Below, piece by piece: positions 23,461 to 41,648 of a stretch of 64,000 nt of DNA. Under the pieces are notes generated by a model. The model made no database searches and was not told the origin of the DNA. It worked only from the letters and a program-made list of their open reading frames with translations. Source of the DNA: Microstegium vimineum (Eukaryota > Streptophyta > Magnoliopsida > Poales > Poaceae); NCBI GenBank assembly GCA_022036555.1, contig CM039134.1, positions 7,254,818 through 7,318,817 of the forward strand. Direction: 5' to 3'. The translations under genes were made by a program, and so were the position numbers. Position 1 is the first letter of the stretch. Each line of letters begins with the position of its first letter.

Positions 23461-23541
23461 TATCAATAATGAATGAATCTAATAAAGAGGGCAGACATAC
23501 CTATCAATAATGAATGAATCTAATAAAAAGGGCAGACATAC
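23461..23541. repeat. 41-bp tandem duplication
   Basis: A 41-base unit starting tatcaataatgaatgaatct and ending gcagacatac(c) is repeated twice head to tail (23461-23501 and 23502-23541) with one internal difference. It abuts the right end of the Stowaway element. Confidence 0.9.
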
Positions 23542-24144
23542 GTAGGTCGTCACCGTGCATATGTAAGTCGCTGATTAAATAGTATTCAGTGGAAAAAAAC
23601 AAACTAAAATAAGTTTGAAGTAGTTCAAACCAATGGTTGACACGTGTCTCCGTTCCAAGGTCATGGGTGTCGGTTCAGCTCGGTTGGAATCAAAATTTAC
23701 TATTGATAAGTCAATTTATATTATTTTAGACTATTTTGTGATAAATTAGATTGATAAGGTAAGCCAACAAAAACTCCCTCCAGCGACTAAATCACCGATT
23801 CTTCTGTTTTTTTAATCGGCAAATCAGGAACCGCTACGAACCAGACACGGAGGACCTCTCGGGCTCTCGGCGCAGGGTTGGATCGTGAGGGGAGACACGT
23901 TTCAGCCATCGATGCTATGCTATTTACTCCTATGCACGACGACGCGCTGTTGCTGTGTACAGTTTTCATGCAATTTTTTTCAGCAGGCGGCGGCGCATTC
24001 TCTCTTTCTTGTCAAATTATAAAAAAAAATACCCTCCCTCTCCCAACCCGACCCCACCGCGGTCACGTCCACGTGCGCGGCACACGCGGAAAACTAGAAC
24101 ACGCAGCGCCCCGATCCGAGCGGGCTCCCTCGAGCCCCCTCTCT

Positions 24145-24152
24145 TTTATATG
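24145..24152 (+). promoter_or_regulatory. candidate TATA box of the malic enzyme gene
   Basis: TTTATATG lies about 155 bp upstream of the start codon, between a CT-rich stretch and a GC-rich leader. The spacing suits transcription starting near 24180. No experimental support. Confidence 0.55.
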
Positions 24153-24301
24153 AGATCCCTCGCCAGTCGCCACCTACTCCCCTCGCCACGCTGCCGGCTG
24201 CGAAGAGGGAGGAGGAGTCAAGGCGAGGAGGACGCCAGTTGCCACTGCAGCGCCGCTCCCGCCTCCCTCACCTCACACCATCCCCCGAACTCGACGCCAC
24301 C

Positions 24302-29798
<5,497 letters not shown>

Positions 29799-29822
29799 TG
29801 TTGCCGGGATCAATTTTGCAGT

Positions 29823-29828
29823 AATAAA
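29823..29828 (+). terminator. candidate poly(A) signal AATAAA of the malic enzyme gene
   Basis: AATAAA occurs 25 bp after the stop codon. Later TG-rich sequence near 29980-30070 could hold the main cleavage sites, so the true 3' end may be further downstream. Confidence 0.4.
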
Positions 29829-31930
29829 ATCTATCAACGGTCAACGCAGATGATACTGAAATGTTGTAGTTTGGGCCTGCTCGAAAGTGATGGCTGCTGC
29901 AGCAACCACAACTACGGCTACTGTTCAGGACTGAAGGATAACAGTTATAAAGCTGTTGAAGTAGCACAAACGAGCAGGCTTATTGTTGTTTGTTGTCCCT
30001 GCTGCTAACCGCCCTTGTTGCTGGTGCTGCGGGACTGTTCCTGTCTATGCATATATGATATGTATATGTTGTAACGTTATGAGATCAAACAATCTTGAGC
30101 GCTGTTGGGTGAATTACACACGAGCATCAAAGAGTGTATCTAACTCCCTTGGCTTTGCGACGACACGAAGTGAGCTCTTTCCTCTTTGGGGTCTTTTGGC
30201 TTCGCCTAGTATCTCCAAAGTTTCTTTACAAAGCGATGTCTCTCCTAAACAACAAGATAATTTGGTCTTTTGACTTCGTCGAGTAATTCCGAAGGTTCTT
30301 CTCAAGGGCAATGCTATGGTACATATTTTACTTGCTGGAAGGTAGTACCTCAAATAAATCAGTACCTCAAATAAATCTGAGTCGTCGATTTTTAAATTTT
30401 TTAAATTAATTAATTAATCTAGAAAAAGAAGAAAAGATTCCAAATCCCTTTGATCAAGGAGACAGGATGTGCATGCAGCTCGGTCCTTTTTCATGCGCAT
30501 GGCTGTACCATTCCTTCCTTTTGCGTAACTCATTTAATAAATAAATAAATATATATTACATCCATAAAACGATAACAACTAACATGTTAATTGAGCCAAA
30601 AACTTTAGTAATATAAAGTATATTACATGCTAACACATTATATAACTATGTATATTATACTAACTTAATTAAAACTATATTATATAATTTAGAGGCTCTT
30701 ATAATAAAACATATAGGTACAGTAAAATTTTATTTATTCACATAGAATTTTATGCACGTGCAATAGTACATATGTACGTTGTGCACATAAATATGCATAC
30801 GTTAGTTTGTGTGACTAAGATACTTGTGCTTTAAAAAATAGTTAGTTTATTCTAATTAAGTTACGTTATATCTAGAGTTACGAACAATAAAAAGATTCAC
30901 TATATTTGATAGATCATATATGCATCAATTAGATCTAAAAAAGATTTTATACTTAAACTTTCCTTATTTCACATATTACCTCCTATAAAGTAATAGATAA
31001 TTCTGACCGTCCAATCTAATCAAATGAACGGCTCACAGTTATTTGTATGTACCACAGTAAAACCCTCTTCTCAAAGCGAAGTCTCTCCTCAACAACAAAA
31101 TTTGCAAGTTTGACAACATATTAGTCCAAATTTGTCTCATCAACAAGACAATTCACAAGTTTGATAACATATTAGTCCAAATTTGTTAACAGACTCGGGG
31201 ACTGCGTTGTTCAAAGTTGAATCCCCAACATATGCCAATGTTTGTTATTCTTTAAGCAGTTCAAGGTTGAATCCCCAACATATGCCTATTTTGTTATTCT
31301 TTCACTCGCTTATGATAGTCTGCTAAAGTGCTTGAAAGAGTTAGATCTCCGTGAACACCAATCAAGATAGCCAAATTTAAGTGAAACCAAAGAACAGTTG
31401 TTGTAGCGGTATCACAACAGTTGATGCAGGTGGTAAGATTTTTTTTTTCTCAAGCACATGGATGGCGGTCTAGTTTGCGAATCAAGGAAAAAAATAGCCC
31501 GCTATTTTTGCCGCTATAGCCCGAAATAGCTTGAAAAAAATTATGCCGCTATTTGCGTTCATGCACAATTTTGCCGCTATTTTGCCGTTAAAGTCCGCTA
31601 ATTACGGTTTATAAGCTCACTATTTAAAACATTGTTGCGAATTAGTAGTCACTAGATTGTGTCAGTTTTTTTCTTTTTCTTTGGCTATGTGTCACATACT
31701 CTCATGTTAGGTAGAGGTTGGAAGTCATGCTTTGTGGTTTTTTATCAACTTGTTGTATTGGGGTCTTAGTAAAATCTTTCTTTATTTTAAAAAAAAAGAA
31801 TTCTGCAAGTTAGCTCAAAGCCCTCGAGCCTTCGGCACAAACAATATTTGCATGTGATTTCTCTTTCTAGTTAATTAATTTTTATATGCTGCCATTGAAG
31901 CATGAGAACATCCGCTATTGGTGTTTCTTT
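29829..31930. other. intergenic, probable AT-rich insertion and flanking repeats
   Basis: Two similar segments, about 30170-30300 and 31060-31110, share 'tctcaaagcg(a)(a)gtctctcct(c/a)aacaacaa' and 'ttcttctcaa'. They flank an AT-rich stretch (30308-31060) that starts 'ctatggtacatattttac' and ends 'gtatgtaccacagtaaaa'. This may be a MITE-like insertion, but ends and target duplication are not clear. A tandem repeat of 'caacatatgcc(a/t)atttttgttattctttc'-like sequence is near 31225-31310. At 31490-31620 'gccgctatttt' recurs. Confidence 0.4.
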
Positions 31931-32737
31931 ACTTCACTCACTATGTGAACGATGACCAGATTGAATAAAGATAGATCTCAAACACGAATAAAATGCTGCT
32001 CTCCCGATAATCCTGCTACTGTTGACCTCTCGCTGCATGCCACGTGCCGTTGGACACCCCTTTGTACTGTTTGGCCATATCCGAGCGGTCCCTTTATTTG
32101 GGCTGCCCACGCACAGCTTTGGTGCCGCCGCCGCCTCCAGTTGCGGGGCCCTCCTCTTACAGTCTCGCGTGCTTCGCCCGCCTCCTCGGCGACCCCGTCC
32201 TGGTCGGGGTCCTCGCTACCGTCGCTTCTCTTGGCCCCGTCGCCGCAGTTGTCTTCCTATTCAGCTTCGGTTCTGTGTCTGCATCGGAGTGGGAGTAGTC
32301 GTGGTCGGCGGCACCGGCCCTGGGGTTTGCGTCTGTCCTGCTGCCGTCGTCGTCGTCTCGGGAACATCGCCATCTTTCTCTGCCGTCGTTTCCAGGTACC
32401 TTTCTTTACTCCCCAGTATCCTTGGTTTGTTGGGCGTCCTCTTCCTTCTTCCATGTGTCTTCTCCTTCACGCGTCCGCGTACCTCGTGCCTGCCGCCGTC
32501 CCAGCCTGCGACACCGCCTGCCGCGCTGCCTGTTCCTACCACGGCACTCTTCCCCGCTTTGGCAGCGCGCCCATGGCCGGGAAGCCGGGCTCACGAATCG
32601 AGCCGCCGCCCAGGGCGACCCCGTAGTGCCGACCAAATACTAGCTCACCTCTGCTCCCTCCTCGTGTGCCCAGCGATTTCAGATCGCGCTTACTGATTTT
32701 AGGCCGGCCTCCCGCCATGCTCCGGATTGTGCTCTGC
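31931..32737. other. GC-rich coding-like segment, unidentified
   Basis: Two overlapping plus-strand frames of 224 codons each are open (31952-32626 and 32022-32696), with more on the minus strand. Overlapping openness points to composition, not to a gene. It abuts the start of the LTR-like unit at 32738 and may be a disrupted 5' UTR or exon. Confidence 0.35.
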
Positions 32738-35700
32738 TGTAACACCCCAGGTGTTAATTTCCAGAATTTTGGAAATAGATCCTAATTTAAACTTTGTTTA
32801 ATGACACAAGTATAAATCTCCCTTTAATCCTGTCAAGTAATGACTCCAGAAATTAATTTTGTTAAAGCCTTCAACACTTTCAAAATCTGGATTTTCCTAG
32901 TCATCAACTTTGACATTCCACGTTCTCAAAAATTTATCAAACATTTTGAAATCTGTCAAATTCTTTTTTACCATGTTGCTCTACTTTTGTTGCTCTACTT
33001 GACAGTGTAATCGGTTGTTTAAATCGATTTACGGTTTAAGTTTTAGAAGCAATTAAAGTGAGTGGTATTTTTGTAAATACCAATCAAAATCGTGGGCTTT
33101 GTTTGGGGCTGGACCAGTCTCTTGCCACCTCAGGCCGTGCGTGTCCTCCTCTCCTCCCCGACATCCTCTCGGGCCGACACCTGCTCCCTGCCGTGGCAAT
33201 GGCAAAGGGCAGGGGTGGCTCCCTCTGCCCTCTCCCTCTCTCAATCTCTCATTCACTCTCCCTCTCTCTCAGTTCCTCTCCCTTCCGCTCGGTGGAGCTC
33301 GGCAGAAGGCCGAGCCCGACGCCAGGCTGAGAGCCTGCAGCGGCTCTGCTGCCGAGCCTCCTCCACTTCATCCATCTCCTCCTTTTTTGTTGCTCAAATT
33401 CCTCCTCCCTACTGTAAATCTTGTTCCCTAGCACCTTGATTTACATGTCTCCATTGATTGATCATAAGAACCACGCTCTAATCTTTGATCCCATGAAAAT
33501 CCCCCGACAAAAGGTTGAAGAAAGGTTGGTTTGGTGAGGGGTGTTTTTGTTGGATTTTTATGCATATATTTCATGACTCATGGATTTACATATAAGGGCT
33601 TAATTGTTTTCTTGATAAGTTAGGGTTCCTGTTGCTTAAGTGAAATCTCGTAATTATTTTCCTCAGATTTTTTATGATCTTTGAAAATCCATGGTAATTC
33701 ATATAAAAATCGTATGCATGTGTTTTTGGAATTTTTGGAATCCTCATCAAGTTTTCTATGCATTAGATCTATCATATGTCATGCTTTAGTTCATAGATGT
33801 TGCTGTAAAAATCATTTTGTGCAAGCATGTCATTTCTGTTAAGATGTTTTTGTTATTTTCGTAGCCACTGTTCTGTTCATCAAATAAATCTGAAATTTTT
33901 ATGTGATGAGTAAAAGTTTATTCTTGATGCCTGGTAAAAATTTCATGATTTTAGGTTTGATGGTTGTAGAGTTATAAAAATGACAAAATGGCTATCTCTC
34001 TGTTTAAAACTGCTGCAGTGATGTTTGTAATTAATTTATTTCATGGTCAATATGATGTTTTATGTGGATGAGTTGAATACCAAAGTGATAGATAATTTTA
34101 TGATCTGTCTTGTGTTAAAATTGCATGATTTTACATCTGATAGTTTATGAGTTATCAATTTTGCAAGTGGAATGCAGTTGTTGTTCACTCTCTGGACAGA
34201 GCTGATAAGAATGAGTTGTTTGGGCAATTTACTTTTAGATTCATGCTTTATCACTGTGGAAACATTTGAAGTATATTTCTTAAGATTTCCAAAATGTTGA
34301 GATTCACATTTTTATGTGGTCTAGATCTCAGGTTATAACTGTTTAACGTTGAGTGCAGAATCTGCCTTGTTGTTTAAAGTTGTTTGCAATAGCGCTTTTG
34401 TCTTTTTCATAGAGGTTTATATACTTGTTTAAATGACATGGAATTTATACAGTAGACTAATGAAGACATGTGTAAGTCTCTGTAATTTTGGTAGGATTGT
34501 TTGTGCATGTTTGATATGTGTTCATAATTACACCTAGTTATCTAAATAAATTAAGAAAATGTGTTCAAAGAATTTATTTAGTAATGGAAACTATGTTTTC
34601 TAGTGTTCATTAGTCATGTATGACAGGTTAGTAATGTTGGTTTTGTTCAATTATGTGTTTGCAACATAAGTTAACTTTTATTTATTGCATTTAGTAGATT
34701 CTGGACAGTTTTGGGGACAATGTAAATTGCCCCTTGTTAATGATGTTCTTTGAGAATCTTGTGAATACCAATATTGTAGATAACTCATGTATCTAGCTTC
34801 TGTTAAAATTTACTGGAATTTGGCCAAATAGTTTATGATTGATGCATGTTTTAAGTTGGGTTTCAGAGATGGTTGCTCTCTGTTTTTCAGAAACAGATTC
34901 TGTAACTTTGCAATTTCGACTTATTTAACTTGTGAATCATGCTGTGCTTGTATGAAATGAAATATAGATAATTTCATAATCTTTCCAGAATGTCTTGTTG
35001 CAAGTCCTTTGGATTTATAAAACTCTAGATATGATTAAAATGGTGACTGTTGTCTTGCTGTCCAAAAACTGCATGTATAAGTTAATTGTTTAACTCTATT
35101 TTGGTTGTTTAATCTAATGATTACCTCTTGATTAACGAATGCTTGGCAAGTCTGAACCTAAGTTCATTGTGTGTGTTACTTTAGATTCTTTTCATGTCTA
35201 AATATCATGCTTGGTAAGATTAAGTTAATCAACTATAGATGTCTATGCTTTGTGTCGTCTTGTGATGTCATGAGTGATTCAATTTGCCTTTGCTTGACTG
35301 AATTTATTTAGTTAGTTTTGATTGCTCTATACTTGAAATGATTTGAATCAAATCTTATGGTGTGTCATGTTTGAAGTGATTAGCATGTCCAACCTTTATG
35401 CTTAATAATGTTAGTTAATTAACTAAAAGTGCCTATGTCTTGTATGATCTCTTGTTCACTTGAATGTTTGTTTGTAATGCATCTTTGTGTTATCAATTCA
35501 TTGCATTTTTACATTACATCTTTGCATCTCATTAAGGTACGATAGATTAATACGTGATGGGTAATGCCGAACCACAAGACGGTGATTGGTGGTCTTAATC
35601 AAAGATGTATTGATGACTGAGTCAGCAGATGGATAATCTCAGAATTATAATGTCAATCAATGATACTTGCGAAGCGAGTATCATCTAACAAACACTGACT

Positions 35701-37090
35701 AGTATTCTTACCCAGACAAGCCCCGGTGCATTCAAATCCTACCTTGTATTTAAAAATGTTTTTCTTTAAATACACTTATGGTTAATTATTGCATGGTTAC
35801 TATTTAAGCAAATTCCTACTTGATGCATAGCCTTAACTTTGAATTATTTATTCCTGTACCTTGATACCGTTTTTAAAATACGAATGATGCTTTATGCTGC
35901 TTAGCAATGCTTAGACCGATAGAGTAGATGATTTACTGTCATCTGCGAGAATATGTGATAACATGAATTGCTACGGCAATGGTTCTGTTTTTGAGAAGAA
36001 TAGCGGATTGCTGCAGCAAATGGCTATGTCTTAAAAAGGAAATGGTTTATTGGAAGTAATAATTTATGACCGGACGGACACGGTGTTGGAGAGCCATCAG
36101 CGGTGTCTGGTGAGCGGGTTCTTTCCGCCTGTGTCGTTAGGGCCTTGCCGTTGTAAAACGTAGAAGGGTTGTGACTTTGGAGTACTTATCACATACCTTG
36201 GGGAAGCTGGACTCTGGCTATACTCGTCTTAAGAACGGTCAAACCGCACTGGGAGTGGAGAGATGACGAGAGTAGTGTGTACCCTCCAAGTTTGCGGAAC
36301 TGGATGGAGGTGTACTGTGCTGTCGGGTGGCGGAACCCCGGTTTTGGCGAGAGGATCCAGGGAAAGGTGAGATATGCGTGCTTTAGTGTTGTATATGTCG
36401 TGTGATTGGGAAGTCCCCAGCTGGGATAAACCGGTTCGAATCGTCGTGTTCCTCGGATATGGAAACATAACCCTACCTTTTACATCGTAGTTAATGAAAC
36501 TTAAATTGGATACTTGTTGGTTCCTTTCATGGATGGTTTATTACCATGTTATCAATCATAAATTTAGATTGGTACTTGAGTAATCTTTTGAACGAATTAA
36601 ATGAATTTCAATTCTTTTTATAAATGCTCATTTATGTAAAATACTTGATTCTTGCAAACCAACCCTTGAATCCTATGACTTGCATACCTTTTGTCCACCA
36701 AATATTTTCTTTTGTCGGATAAGTCTTGTTGAGTACTCCCATACTCAGGGTTTGTTAACCCTTGTTGCAGATGAAGCTCCTTATGCGGTGTGTACAGCTT
36801 CGTGTTGTATGACCATAGCTAATGTTGAAGATCAGTCCTGGTATAACTCTTGGGCAGAGTACCTGGTTGGTTGTCTTATAATCTTTACCACCAGCTTGAT
36901 GTAGTAATGACACATATGTTATATTTCTAAACTAATGGTTTGTAATATGATTTATGTCTTCCGTTACTTTGATGTAAATTAAATTATTGTATTACTTCTG
37001 CAATGATTATAATAAGGATCCTGCTCGGAAAGAGGTGGATGACCCGTTGCAAAACGGTGACACCTGACGAATCAATTAAGACTTGTAACA
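32738..37090 (+). mobile_element. long LTR-like unit (about 4.35 kb), Gypsy-type ends
   Basis: Starts TGTAACACCCCAGGTGTTAA, a start common among grass Gypsy LTRs, and could end at ACTTGTAACA (37090), giving TG...CA with inverted TGTAACA/TTGTAACA-type ends. The 3' part has the 'gttgagtactc...catactcaggg' motif familiar from such LTRs. The middle (33540-35850) is AT-rich and non-coding. Flanking 5-mers differ (tctgc versus tttgt), so it is not a clean solo LTR and one boundary may be deleted. Its last 1.25 kb recurs within block A copy 2 (42689-44092). Confidence 0.55.
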
Positions 37091-37240
37091 TTTGTTGGGA
37101 TTAAATCGGTTGGACGTTAATCCTGGCAAATGGGCCTTATTCTTAAGAGGTTCTGTCATATCTGCTGCGGCTCCTGTCTTCGTCCATGTTGTGCTAGCCA
37201 TCCCTCATGGTTTGTCTTTACCTACTTCTGCCTGTTGGAT
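35839..37240 (+). repeat. block A, copy 1
   Basis: Nearly identical to 42689-44092 from 'ttgaattatttattcctgta' to 'tctgcctgttggat'. It contains the 3' part of the LTR-like unit plus 150 bp of downstream sequence. The small frame at 36680-36904 is preserved with a few changes in copy 2, but it is LTR sequence and not a gene. Confidence 0.95.
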
Positions 37241-37478
37241 TCACGGTTCTCTTTCTGTTGCAGGTTTGTTGGGGCTTTTGGTTCAGCAGGGTTTCATCGC
37301 TTCTCGGCTCAGTCCACGTTTGTGTACGTGTGCCCGGCCTGCTGTCTCCTACATTTCAGGTGGGTTCCAGGTGATTTCACCCTCTTTACGTTGTTTGGCT
37401 GTTCATTCCAAACTATGTTTTTTCTTCTTTACTCGTGTTACTTATTGCACCTGCCTGTGACTGACGGACCTAAATCGA
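37241..37478. other. unidentified segment between block A and the tandem array
   Basis: Coding-like composition but no family signature. It belongs to the stretch absent from the second A-B copy. Confidence 0.35.
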
Positions 37479-38150
37479 GTGCAGTTAGAACTGATGTCTA
37501 GGATCAGAGTCGTATATCTTTTCCTTTCCCTACCATAAGCCATTTATCTTTCTGTTTGCGGTTGGGTGCATATATAAGAATATATGTTTTCAGAACAAAT
37601 ATGTGCTGCTCTAAAAAAATGGTGTGCTTACTGTCTTCTTTCTCTACAAAATAACATTTTGTGTGTTTTTGAGAAACTGACCTTTCTTAATATATATTCT
37701 GTCTTTATTTTTGGGTATTTGTATTACTCTCTGTTTTTAGAGCTCTAGATCCAGGGCAGTTAGAACTGATATCTAGGATCAAAGTCATGTATTTTTCCCC
37801 TTCCCTCCCCAAGTGTCGCTGTTAGCATATGGGGATCAAACCCATTTATTTTTCTGTTTGTAGTTTCGTGCATAAAAATATATATTTTCATGACAGAAAT
37901 GTGCTGCTCTGAGAACATTGGTGTGCTTACTGTCTTCTTTGGGCATTTATTTTTCTGTTTGCAGTTTGGTGCATAAAAATAGATGTTTTCAGAACAAATA
38001 TGTGCTGCTCTCAGAACATTGGTGTGCTTACAATATTCTTTCTCTACAAAAATAGCATTTTGTGTGTTTTTGAGTAACTTGTTTTTTTAAATATATTTTC
38101 TGTCTTCATTTTCGTCTTTGTATTCCACTCTGTTTTTAGAGCTCAAATGT
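37479..38150 (+). repeat. imperfect tandem repeat, unit about 200-280 bp
   Basis: Three partial units share 'gcagttagaactgat(g/a)tctagg', 'tttctgtttg(c/t)(a/g)gtt', 'gtgctgctct', 'ttggtgtgctta' and 'ctctgtttttagagctc'. Units start near 37479 and 37758, with a shorter third from about 37938. No coding potential was seen. Confidence 0.8.
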
Positions 38151-38576
38151 TGTTCAAGTTACTCAGTAATCCTTAACCCTTAATTCTTTCGAACAGATAC
38201 ATGGCTGCAAATTTATTGGGGAGATCTTCTTGTGTGCAAAAGGACCCCTCCATTAGTCATACTCTCTTTTGTGTTAAGCATATCTTCTTTCTGGATGCAA
38301 GGCTGCTCCTGTTTGATGCAAAATTTTGTATATGAAATCAGAAATAGGGAACCTTGGTTTACATACAGGTATCTCAGTTTACCATGTTTCGTTTCTACAC
38401 GCAGCCTTTTGTATTAACCTCTCAAATTGCAGCAGACACATTAGCTTTGTTTCATTTAGTTGAATTATAAGATGGATGTGTTGGCTTCTCTGTTATTTCC
38501 AGTTCCTCCTAAAACATGTTGCTACTACCTGCATTCCTTGGTTCTTATACTTACGTGTTGCACTGGGGAATGGGAT
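38151..38576. other. unidentified sequence left of the CACTA element
   Basis: AT-rich, with no supported gene. It continues across the CACTA element at 40965. Confidence 0.35.
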
Positions 38577-40964
38577 CACTACAAGAAAACCCCGCCTTTA
38601 GATACGTTTTCTTTGGTACGCTTTTGAAAACGTATCTATATCCTTAGTACTTCCAGCAGTATACACGCTTGTTGACACGTTTTAATAAAAACGTCTCTAT
38701 CTATTAAGAGGTTCCGTTGCCAGGACATGATTTTTGATACGTATTAAAATAGCGTATGCTAGACACGATTTTAACACGGTTGAAAAAAAGAAAATAACAT
38801 GTCTACTATTCATCTCTACTCGATGGCCCAACAAAGCCCAGCAGCTGGTGGCCCAACTTAAAAAAGGCATCACATCCCTATCGTACTGCAGACCTCGGCA
38901 GTTTTCTCTCTTGATTTCTCGATCCAAACCCTAGTGCTTGACGACGGCGGCGACGGGCTCCAACGATGGTGCGTCTCGCATCACTGTGCAGCAGGACATG
39001 CATCGGGGGCATGGGGCTATGAGCGGCTGGCGCTGTGGTGCGAGCAGTCGAGGCACCAAGCACAAGGCCACAAGGGCGGGGCATTACGACTGTCCATGGC
39101 AGGGGCTGGTCAGCGGCGTCACAGTAGCACCGCACCTTCGTGGGGAGCATCTAGAGCTCAATTTTGTAAGTTATAAAATCTGGTTAATTGGCTTCCCATT
39201 CAATAATTACGGATTGGAGTTTTATCACACTTGGATACTTTGAAGAGCAGAGAATTATTTAGTCTACTTTACTGATTTTGAGCAGGTACTGTCCCCCAAA
39301 ATGCCGGTGCAGATGGCCAATAGGGTGCGCTACTAGGCTGCCACACTAGCAGCCAGAATGGCTGGAGATCTGTTTCACAGATCCTTTTGAGTTTTTTTTT
39401 GAGGATTGATCCTTTTGAGTTTGTCCCTTTCATACCTTTCCTATAACCTATGATCTTCAGTTCAGTTCATAAATGAACTAGATCTTTTCCTAAGCGCGTA
39501 AAGTAGTTCTAACGTACGGCTTGCAATGCATAATAACAAAAACTATTACAGTATATTCTATCATATATGGATAGGCAGGTGGAATTTTAGTCACGTTGAA
39601 CGAGTAGTTTGTGATGTCCAATATGCATGGTACCCAGGAGGATATTAGTTGATTGAATTTCTTTTATGTCAGGATTGCTGCAAATCTATAGGTGAAGGAT
39701 ATGAATATCAATATATTACCTAAGTTCTGGAGAGCTATATTGAAGAACAGATTATAGAAGCTATTTTTTTTCGAGAGGAACATATATAGAAGCTGGTAAG
39801 TTGGCTCACGTCAAATCATTTTAAATTTCTCTGAACATATGAAATTTACAGTTAGTTGGCTTATTAAATTGGAGACCTATACTCAAGAATATATAGTAGC
39901 TTTCTATATATTACTTTTATTCCTTACCAGTTAGTTATCTTATTAAACATGTAGTAGGAAATTAAAAGCGATGGCTGAAAAACATTGCTTTGAATTTTGA
40001 TATAGGCTACATATGCTTACATCATCATAAAATTGAGTTGTCTTTTGTTTTGCCTTAACAGTACCGCATGAAGCTTGGCCAGACATGGCATCGCCACCAT
40101 ATCTTTGATACTGCAACCAAATAATCCCTAGCTGGGATAGAGGCTGCTTTTGGCTGGTTCATGTGAGATATTGATAACAATATATCATGAGCAAAACCCC
40201 TCTGTAAGTATTTCCATGTCATAATTGTTTTTAAAAAATAGGCTTTACTTTTATCTCTACCTAAGATCTTTTTAAATTTTGTAATAAATTTTTTTTTGGT
40301 GTTGTATTTTCCAGTTATATTGGATGAATTTATTTATTTAATCTATTTTTATTTAACCTGTAGGTCATGGAATCATGTTAAGAAAATTTGCTGAATGAAG
40401 AAACGAAGATTCAGAATTGAAGTGCAAGTGTTTACATCCGCAAGGCTATTTCAATAGAATAGATCCCAATGTATAATAAATAATGCAATATGTAATAATG
40501 TCTACATGGTGTATATGGATGATTGACAATATTTGTTGTAATATTAAATGAACCATGTACTTTTTGGACTGCTATACTATACGGGCTCCAAAGTCAATAT
40601 GGTTGTGTGTGTATTAACTAAAAACATTTCTGCATACTATAATATTAACAATAATATAAAACAGAAGAACACGAAAGCATATCAATTTTGATTCATATGA
40701 AATTTTAAATGTCTTGAGGTAGACATGTTTGACACCGTCTTTACAAAAATGTCTTATGTATTTTAGACACGTTTGATACCGTCTATTGAGCGTCTCATGT
40801 TCTCTAGACACGTTTTACAAAACGTATCTACAGTTCTTGACACGGTACGTGTGGAGACACTCCAGACACGCTTTATTCATGTGTGTCTATATGTCACTAG
40901 ATATGAAATAAAGCGTATCTAATATAGAAATAAAGTGTGTCTAGAGGTGGGGTTTCTTGTAGTG
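38577..40964. mobile_element. non-autonomous CACTA (En/Spm-type) element, 2388 bp, 3-bp TSD
   Basis: Ends CACTACAAGAAAACCCC and GGGGTTTCTTGTAGTG are perfect inverted repeats over the CACTACAAGAAA core. The trinucleotide gat flanks both sides (38574-38576 and 40965-40967). Both subterminal regions (38600-38780 and 40720-40940) are packed with direct and inverted 'agatacg', 'gacacg(t)' and 'aaacgt' motifs, as expected for transposase-binding repeats. No transposase frame is present, so it must be mobilised in trans. A GC-rich insert lies at 38920-39170. Confidence 0.95.
38920..39170 (+). other. GC-rich cargo inside the CACTA element
   Basis: Starts after 'aaccctagtgcttgacgacg' and contrasts sharply with the AT-rich element around it. 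It is open for up to 101 codons in several frames. Composition and the 'aaccctag' leader suggest a captured host 5' exon fragment, of unrecognised origin. Confidence 0.4.
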
Positions 40965-41648
40965 GATGAGGAGCCTAATATTTAGCCCATGTTTTCTCTA
41001 CCAAGTCGACAGTTTACATGTACTAGCTGCATTATTCCATATTTTTAGTTACATGTGCCAGGGGATATTGGGATCAAGGAGGTCATATTTAGACCATGTT
41101 TTCCCATGCCAGGTCCAGAGCCCACATGTAGGATGCTTATAAGCTCATAATAGCTAGTGAGGGATAGGTGATTTTTAGAGTAGAGTGGCCCTTACTAAAA
41201 CATGGTTACCTCAGCTTTGGTCTTTTCCAGTAGGATGGGCTCATTTGTAACCCTACCTCCAGAGAGGCACTATATAGATCAGTTAACAGAAATGTCCATT
41301 CAGAGAACCGCCCTGCCTGGCATGTTTATCGTTGGCCTATGAGTTCATGAACCCAGGTTCTCTTTGTTCTTTTCAAAAAATGCTACTTACTTACCATGTG
41401 TATGTCTTCCTCAGTTCCATCTGTGCCTTGCTTTCTTTGGTTATCGTTCTCTGATGCCGGTGTTGGTTAGGGTTGCCTATGTTGCTCACTGGTGCCCTTC
41501 TTGCTTTCCTCTCCGGACTTTGTTGCACAGAAAAAGTTTCCTTTGTTCGTTCGCTACGGGCGTGGTATGGACCTCCTCATCGGTCTTTATAGGTCCTTCC
41601 TGTTCTTCGTCTTCCAGGGTGCCCTTGCCCTCCTTTTCGGTTGCTCTC
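40965..41648. other. unidentified sequence right of the CACTA element
   Basis: Two related phrases, '(cc)atgttttc(t/c)c(t/c)...accaagtc' and 'catgttttcccatgcca', occur near 40988 and 41098, each preceded by 'atttag', suggesting an old internal duplication. No gene is supported. Confidence 0.35.

Noticed and set aside
31952..32696. Two overlapping 224-codon plus-strand frames
   Set aside because: Both are open at once, along with minus-strand frames. The protein text is low-complexity (Pro/Arg/Ser/Cys-rich) and lacks family motifs.
32733..37095. Clean solo LTR with target duplication
   Set aside because: The flanking pentamers (tctgc and tttgt) do not match, so only an LTR-like unit is claimed.
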